From Gnetum montanum (taxonomy: Eukaryota > Streptophyta > Gnetopsida > Gnetales > Gnetaceae), in assembly GCA_015680685.1 (NCBI GenBank), contig MNCI01008572.1, positions 1,017,316 to 1,081,315 on the forward strand: a stretch of 64,000 bases of DNA, given 5' to 3'. Below, piece after piece: positions 59,107-64,000 of the stretch. The notes under the pieces are model-generated. The model was not told the DNA's origin. It worked only from the letters and a program-made list of their open reading frames with translations, and did not search any database. How positions within the stretch are numbered: position 1 is the stretch's first letter; every line of letters begins with the position of its first letter. Position numbers and translations under genes: made by a program.

Positions 59107-60156
59107 TCATTTTGTAGCTTTCCAATGTGATTCATGTGGATCTTGCATGAACCAAGAAAGGTAATTGACATCATATTGAATATCTGGACAAGTATTGGAG
59201 AGATACAATAAACCACCAACTAGGGATCTATATAGTGACAGATTAACTAAAGGAGATTTATCATTCTTGGTAAGTTTTATACCAAGGGAGAGTGATGTGT
59301 CTGAGGGATTACTATTAATCATGCCAAATTTCTCAAGTAAGGATCGAACAAATTTCATTTGGCATATGGAAATGGATTTTGTTCTCTAGATTACTTGAAA
59401 ACCCAAAAATATGACATTTTCCCTAGATCAGAAATTTCAAACTCATTTTGCATAGCATTAAGAAAATCATTTCCTAATGCAATTGTAGATGAAAAATAAG
59501 TTAAATCATCTACATACATATAGAAAAAAAAAAAATCATCTCCAGATACCTTTTTGTAAATTGCAGTTTGGGACTGAAGATGGATGAACCCCTCTTGGAT
59601 AAAAAATGAATGAATACATGCATACCATGCACGTGGAGCTTGCTTGAGCTCGTACAAAGCTTTATGAAGCTTGTACACATGACCTTGTTTTCCTTCATCA
59701 ACGAAACCTAGGGGTTGTTCACATAGAATTCTTCATTCAGAACGTTATTGAGGAATGCAGATGCCACATTTGGTTGATATACCACAAGCCGGCTTATGCA
59801 GCAATAGCTAGAAAGATTTTCATAGATTCCATTCATGAAATGGGAACAAAGTTGTCATCAAAGTCTCTGCCTTGCTGTTGGAGATAGCCCTTGGCAACTA
59901 GGTGAGCTTTGAATTTGTCTAGTTCACCATATTGATTTCTCTTGAGTTTGAATATCCATTTTAAGCCAATGTTAGGCTTACCAGATGGATGAGGAACTAG
60001 ACTCGAAGTGTTGTTTTTATTTATTTGCTGTAGCTCACATTCCATTATTGCAATCCAATAATCATCCAGCGTAGCTTCAACGACAATGGATGGTTCTGCC
60101 ATACCATCAGAGCTCCCCCCCATTGGTGTAAGTAGCACGTAGAAGTCATCACCCAC
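59107..60156 (-). pseudogene. Copia reverse transcriptase
   Basis: The frame at 59833-60156 has EATLDDYWIAIMECELQQIN, GLKWIFKLKRNQYGELDKFK and RLVAKGY-like AHLVAKGY. The frame at 59391-59701 has LHKALYELKQAPRAWYACI and the catalytic YVDD at 59505-59516. The frame at 59107-59358 has DTSLSLGIKL and SLYRSLVGGLLYLSNTCPDI. About 130 bp between the first two blocks is frameshifted. Identifies a Ty1/copia polymerase. Confidence 0.9.
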
Positions 60157-60226
60157 ATTGGAGAAGAGAGTAGTGGTAGCATCTACATCACCTTGCGTTG
60201 GCTGGACATGGTGCTAGTGAGAATGA

Positions 60227-60757
60227 CTACAGGTTAGGCAATAGTAAAAATTCAAATCTAGCATTTGGGAGGTTGGGTGAGAGAGAGCCACTTGGGAGGA
60301 AGAAGGAGATCACCAGGGAGGAGTCATGGTTGGTGCAGAGGGAAGGACCTAGGAGGGAATGATGACTGATTGGAGCGGGGAGGGAATTTCTGCAAAAAAT
60401 GAAGTAGAAAGAGGAAGGAAAATGTGTAGATGTTGGCGTAGAAGCACATGGAGTTAGAGGCCCATAGGTAGTAGCATTGGAAAGAATGGTGGATGGAAGG
60501 GAGTCCAAAAAGGGTAGATTGTATGCTGGCGGATGCAAGAAATGTGGATTGGATGCTACTGGAATAACAAAATTAGAAGTTGGAGGGAATGACAACTCGG
60601 GAACCAAAAAATGTGGAGCTGGGGCACCGAAATTGATGTTAGGCCGTTGTTGCATGGAATGGAGGGAGCACCAGTGAGGAAGGAGAGGCGCCAGCATGTG
60701 GGAAATAGGCGAGGAAGACCCTGTGAAAATGGGGGGCCATTGGGGCCTAGGAGTCAC
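60227..60757 (-). CDS. Copia Pro/Ser-rich linker between integrase and RT
   Basis: An open frame of 176 codons, rich in Pro, Ser, Leu and His, with no domain. It lies where copia polyproteins have a variable linker after the integrase C-terminus. It stayed open while the flanking domains decayed, perhaps by chance because of low stop-codon potential in C-rich sequence. Part of the Pol polyprotein rather than a separate gene. Confidence 0.5.
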   Translation of the reverse strand: MTPRPQWPPIFTGSSSPISHMLAPLLPHWCSLHSMQQRPNINFGAPAPHFLVPELSFPPTSNFVIPVASNPHFLHPPAYNLPFLDSLPSTILSNATTYGPLTPCASTPTSTHFPSSFYFIFCRNSLPAPISHHSLLGPSLCTNHDSSLVISFFLPSGSLSPNLPNARFEFLLLPNL

Positions 60758-60796
60758 ATAGTTCTTGTGGTGTTCACAATTCTAGGAAGGACGTCC

Positions 60797-61848
60797 TCAT
60801 TTGGCAAAAGAGTCCTGAGACATGTGCAAGCCTAGCATTGCTGAAGTGAGTTTGGCGTTGGAAAGAGAATAGCTTGGAGGGTGCTCAAAAAATGTGCTGA
60901 TGCTGGGGCTTGCACAAAAAATTTTTGTTGCTGGAAAAAATAGATTATGGTCAATGTAGTCCTGTTCTAGAAAATTGATGTCATGGGAATCAATGACCTT
61001 GTGATTATTTTTATCATAGCACCTGTAAGCTTTAGATGTGGGAGAATATCCAACAAAAATACAAGGCATAGCTTTGCCATCTAATTTTTGTCTGTTTTGA
61101 GTAGGGATGTGCACATAGCAGGGTGAACCAAAGATTTTCAAATGTGAAATATTAGGTGTATAACCATGCCAAAATTCATAGGGTCTTTTATTGTGAATTG
61201 ATCTAGAAGGCACTCTATTTAAAAGATAAATTGATGTTGCACAAGCTTCTACCCAAAATGTATCTACTAAGTTTGATAGTTATAGTAAACACCTGACCAT
61301 TTCAACCATGGTTCTATTTTTCCTTTTATCTACTCTATTTTGTTGGGGTGTATAGAATGTGGTAGTTTGATGAATAATTCCATTCATCTTGCAGAATTCC
61401 TCAAATTATTGGGACAAAAATTCACCACCACGATCTATTTAGATTTTCTTGATTGTATTGCCACTTTGATTTTCTATTGCCACCTTGNTATTTTCTTGAT
61501 TGTATTGCCACTTTGATTTTCTATTGCCACCTTGAATTTTCTAAACAATCCCAATGTTTGATCTTTTAATTTCATAAAATAACCCCAAGAAAATCTAGAA
61601 AAATCACCAACGATGGTTAACATATAGTGGTTTTTGCCTAGGCTTAATGCTTGCATGGGACCGCATAAATCCATATGAACTAGATCTAATTTTTCTTGAG
61701 ATCTATGTTCTTTCCTAGGAAATGACAATATTGTGATTTTTCCTAGTTGACATATGCCACAATTATGACTATTGGGCAAAGAAAATTTTTTGCATACCTT
61801 TGACGAGTCTTTCTTTTTGCATGCGGTCCATTGAGCCAAAGTTGACAT
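60797..61848 (-). pseudogene. Copia integrase
   Basis: The frame at 61474-61848 has HNCGICQLGKI, then LDLVHMDLCGPMQALSLGKN and YMLTIVGDFSRFSWGYFMKL. Downstream, DRGGEF (61433 region) gives the second Asp. The third position reads NRVDKRKNRT, where the family has NGVVERKNRT, so the catalytic Glu is Lys (61325-61327). The C-terminal part (60797-61213) has RPYEFWHGYTPNISHLKIFG and FVGYSPTSKAYRCYD. A 45-bp duplication with an N interrupts the core. Confidence 0.85.
61443..61534. repeat. Perfect 45-bp duplication around an N, likely assembly artefact
   Basis: 61443-61487 and 61490-61534 are identical, separated by N and T. It lies inside the integrase reading frame. Confidence 0.9.
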
Positions 61849-61851
61849 GTC

Positions 61852-62290
61852 CTAATCAAGCATGCCATAGCCATGCAACACTATCAGTGAGGCATTGAAC
61901 ATCCTTTTGTATCTACAACTTATACATTTAATTTTTGCTAATAGGGATAATGGCAATACCCTTATCATCATTAGCCTTAGATATTTTACAAACATTCTTT
62001 TCAAATGCAACACGATACCCATTGTGACATAATTGTCCCACACTTAATAAATTCTTTGAAAGATCTGGAACAAAGTAGATTTGGGAAATAACATAGTTGT
62101 TACCTTGCATGGTTGTGAAGGCAAGCGATCCAATCCAAGCAATGGTTAACTTCTTCCCATTACCTATTGTGACCTTTCCATCATATGTTTCTAGACTTGA
62201 GAAGAGTTTCTTATTCCAGTCATGTGACTGTTGCACCCACTATCAATATACCACATGTTGTTGTCGCTAGCATTTGATGCCTTTGTAGAG
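61852..62290 (-). pseudogene. Copia protease and pre-integrase region
   Basis: MWYIDSGCNSHMTG at about 62218-62260 holds the DSG protease active site. The frame at 61928-62236 continues with KVTIGNGKKLTIAWIGSLA and YFVPDLSKNLLSVGQLC, the typical segment between protease and integrase. The usual pre-integrase LWHxRLGH segment is not readable. Confidence 0.85.
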
Positions 62291-62319
62291 ATCACGAGGT
62301 GATCTTCCTCCTCTTCAGT

Positions 62320-63261
62320 ATAAAATAATTTCTCACCTTTTTGGTGATTCTTGTGGTGATCTTCATCTTCTGCAATTTTTACTTTGCCTTTCTTTTCATG
62401 CTTCTTCCTAGACCAACATTCATGAGTATTATGGGTGTTGGTACCATAGAAATCATAATGCTTACCTTCATTTGATTAATTTGATCTTTCATGACCACAA
62501 CTCTGGATCTGTTGCGACCATGTCCACATCCTTTGAATGAGGATCCACTTGAGGATCTTTGATTTTGATTTTGATTGAATGATGTTTGGAATTATGCTTG
62601 AAATGCATTTGCTGTTGAATCCTCACGATCAACAATTCTTTGCTCGTATGTCTTCAAGCTTCCTACAAGCTCAACCATGGTCATCTTATCAAGATCTCTT
62701 GCTTCTTCAATAGCCATGATGATGGGATCATATTGTTGGGTCACACTTCGAAGGATCTTTTCAACAGCATGCCTTTCCTCAAGCATTTCTCCATAAGATT
62801 CAAGTCCATTTCAAACTTGTTAAAGTCGACTAATGTATTGATCAACATTCTTTGAATCTAGCATGTGCAAAGATTCAAAATATTTCTTTAAAGCTTGTAA
62901 CTTAACAACATGAACTTTTAATGATATGCAATCTCCAGTGCATCCCATGCAGCTTTGCTTGTTGGATGCATGATGATTTGGGAAAGATTGTTAGATCTAA
63001 CCCAGATTGAATGATGAGTAATGCTTTTGCATCTTTCTTATGAAGCTTCTTGACTTCATTCTTTTCATCTTCTATCAGGGCTTGAAATTTTGCTTGATCA
63101 ACATCTTGAAATCCACCTTCAACAATATCCCATAGATCTTGTGAGATCATAAATGTCTGCATCTTGATTGCCCAATATTCATAATTTTCTCCATTGAATA
63201 CAAGAATTTGGAGAGACATGGATCCATTATTTTGGGCCATTCTAGAGAGATCCGTTGTCAA
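62320..63261 (-). pseudogene. Copia gag
   Basis: Starts near MAQNNGSMSLQILVFNGENY, then EYWAIKMQTFMISQDLWDIV, and KDAKALLIIQSGLD. The frame at 62592-62786 reads EKILRSVTQQYDPIIMAIEE and SLKTYEQRIVDRED, the UBN2-type gag domain. A decayed knuckle with THNTHECW follows near 62420. Stops and shifts separate the parts. Confidence 0.85.
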
Positions 63262-63278
63262 GAATCTAAGCTAACCAA

Positions 63279-63290
63279 GCTTTGATACCA
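63279..63290 (-). other. Copia primer-binding site
   Basis: On the minus strand TGGTATCAAAGC, the tRNA-iMet type, two bases inside the 5' LTR. Confidence 0.85.
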
Positions 63291-63292
63291 AA

Positions 63293-63507
63293 TGAGAAAT
63301 TTGAATCTAAAGGGCCTTGGATCTACTATCTAAGCTAAACAGAAATTAAAGAACTTTGTTAGAACAAAAAACACACCTACAATCTATTAATCTAGAATCT
63401 ATATGTTTATGAATATGTGCTGCTACAATTATATAGACTTGGATCCTTCCAAGAATGGATTTGAAAAGATAAGCATGAGTCTCTAAAATCATGGGAATGA
63501 TCCTTAT
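63293..63507 (-). repeat. Copia 5' LTR, interrupted by A3
   Basis: Matches 58130 onward for 215 bp, then breaks after GGGAATGATCCTTAT where the A3 LTR begins; the 3' LTR copy continues with CATCTTATTTATGG. Confidence 0.9.
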
Positions 63508-64000
63508 TGATGAATGGCGAGGTACCCCTACACTCAACCATACGAAATGAGCGTCTCACGCGTGATTTGGTCAAACTCCGTAGATGGACTAGTTGTGGCA
63601 CCTAGACAGTTATCCTTAGGTCGTAGTTCGCTGTCTTCCCACTTGGACTAGTATTGCATTTGTCACGTATGGTTTAGTCCAGATGAGGTGTATGATGTGT
63701 TCCTAATCTATGCTACTCCTGAAGGTAGTGGAAAATAATATTTAACTAAGCTAAGCTAGGAGGAAAAAGGTAAGAAAATCTAATCTAGCCTAAGTGCGAC
63801 GAGCAACCGATTCCTTGATCAACCGTACACATCTTGGACCTCATGCACGACTACCATTGGGACTACCAAGTGTAGATCCTAGGTATGCCACTGGGATTAC
63901 CAAGCACAGATCCCAAATACACCACTGGGTTACCAAGCGTAGATCCTAGCTACACCACTGGGCTACCAAGCAGTCACACTTAAATGCTCATAATCAAGTC
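63508..64000 (-). repeat. Element A3: A-family LTR, running off the window
   Basis: Reverse complement of the A2 LTR end: TGATGAATGGCGAGGTACC and CCTACACTCAACCATA match the complement of the A2 3' LTR terminus. The window ends within the LTR at the complement of GACTTGATTATGAGCA. The five bases before it are CTTAT; the duplicate would lie beyond the window. Confidence 0.85.
63854..63970 (-). repeat. 34-bp minisatellite inside the A3 LTR
   Basis: Units begin at 63854 (34 bp), 63888 (34 bp), 63922 (33 bp) and 63955 (16 bp, partial). Each carries CCACTGGG-TACCAAG and, except the last, AGATCC. A2 LTRs have a single related unit. Confidence 0.85.

Larger units (their letters stand above)
58130..63507 (-). 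mobile_element. Ty1/copia retrotransposon inserted in the LINE
   Basis: Minus-strand element with 3' LTR at 58130-58509 and 5' LTR from 63293, interrupted at 63508 by the A3 LTR. Gag, protease, integrase, RT and RNase H occur in copia order (integrase before RT). The primer-binding site is tRNA-iMet type. The LTRs are very alike over the 215 bp that can be compared. Frames have stops and shifts, so the element is dead. Two single-N tandem repeats at 58756-58848 and 61443-61534 probably come from assembly. Confidence 0.9.

Noticed and set aside
1-64000. CRISPR arrays, tRNA or rRNA genes, bacterial-type operons
   Set aside because: No regularly spaced repeats with unique spacers, no cloverleaf with box A/B or rRNA-like sequence noticed; all coding is retroelement or plant gene.

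Overview
The window is plant nuclear DNA made almost entirely of decayed, nested retrotransposons. The only host gene recognised is a broken 5' part of a plant UTP12/WDR3 gene (about 52.9-54.3 kb, minus strand), with plant-like exon structure. AT-richness, deep nesting, CpG loss shown by C-to-T and G-to-A changes, and element size suggest a seed plant with a very large genome, possibly a gymnosperm; the species is not determinable. No tRNA, rRNA or CRISPR was seen. Single N bases occur at 1261, 58802 and 61488.

Layout. (1) 1-15,286 (+): A1, an Athila-like LTR element with gag and protease but no pol. It is interrupted by a minus-strand chromovirus (2,963-9,908) and probably by an older 1.95-kb insertion (717-2,670). 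(2) About 17.25-21.53 kb (-): element D, with weakly matching LTR-like ends around an unrecognised coding region. (3) Within about 21.6-24.7 kb (-): element E, another gag-protease remnant of the A type. (4) 24,715-50,222 (+): element B, a giant Tat/Ogre-like Ty3/gypsy element of about 18 kb plus its insertion. Its gag-protease part and its pol part (RT, two RNase H domains, integrase) are separated by 6.5 kb. That gap holds a decayed multi-exon gene on the opposite strand whose first large exon resembles an FCP1/NIF (HAD-type) phosphatase domain. (5) 36,886-44,142 (+): A2, a complete A-family element with 932/935-bp LTRs and a 5-bp target duplication, sitting in B directly after the RT YIDD motif. 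(6) 50,277-52,945 (+): Ty3/gypsy fragment C, fused tail to tail with the UTP12/WDR3 pseudogene. (7) About 54.96-58.13 kb (+): an L1-type LINE cut by a minus-strand Ty1/copia element (58,130 onward). The copia 5' LTR is in turn cut by a minus-strand A-family LTR (A3, 63,508 to the window end).

Two things stand out as possibly undescribed. One is the spliced, antisense, phosphatase-like gene between protease and RT of element B. The other is a repeated gag-protease-only Athila-like family (A1, A2, E; A3 seen only as an LTR), which must depend on another element for RT and integrase. Domain calls rest on reading motifs by eye; no searches were run.
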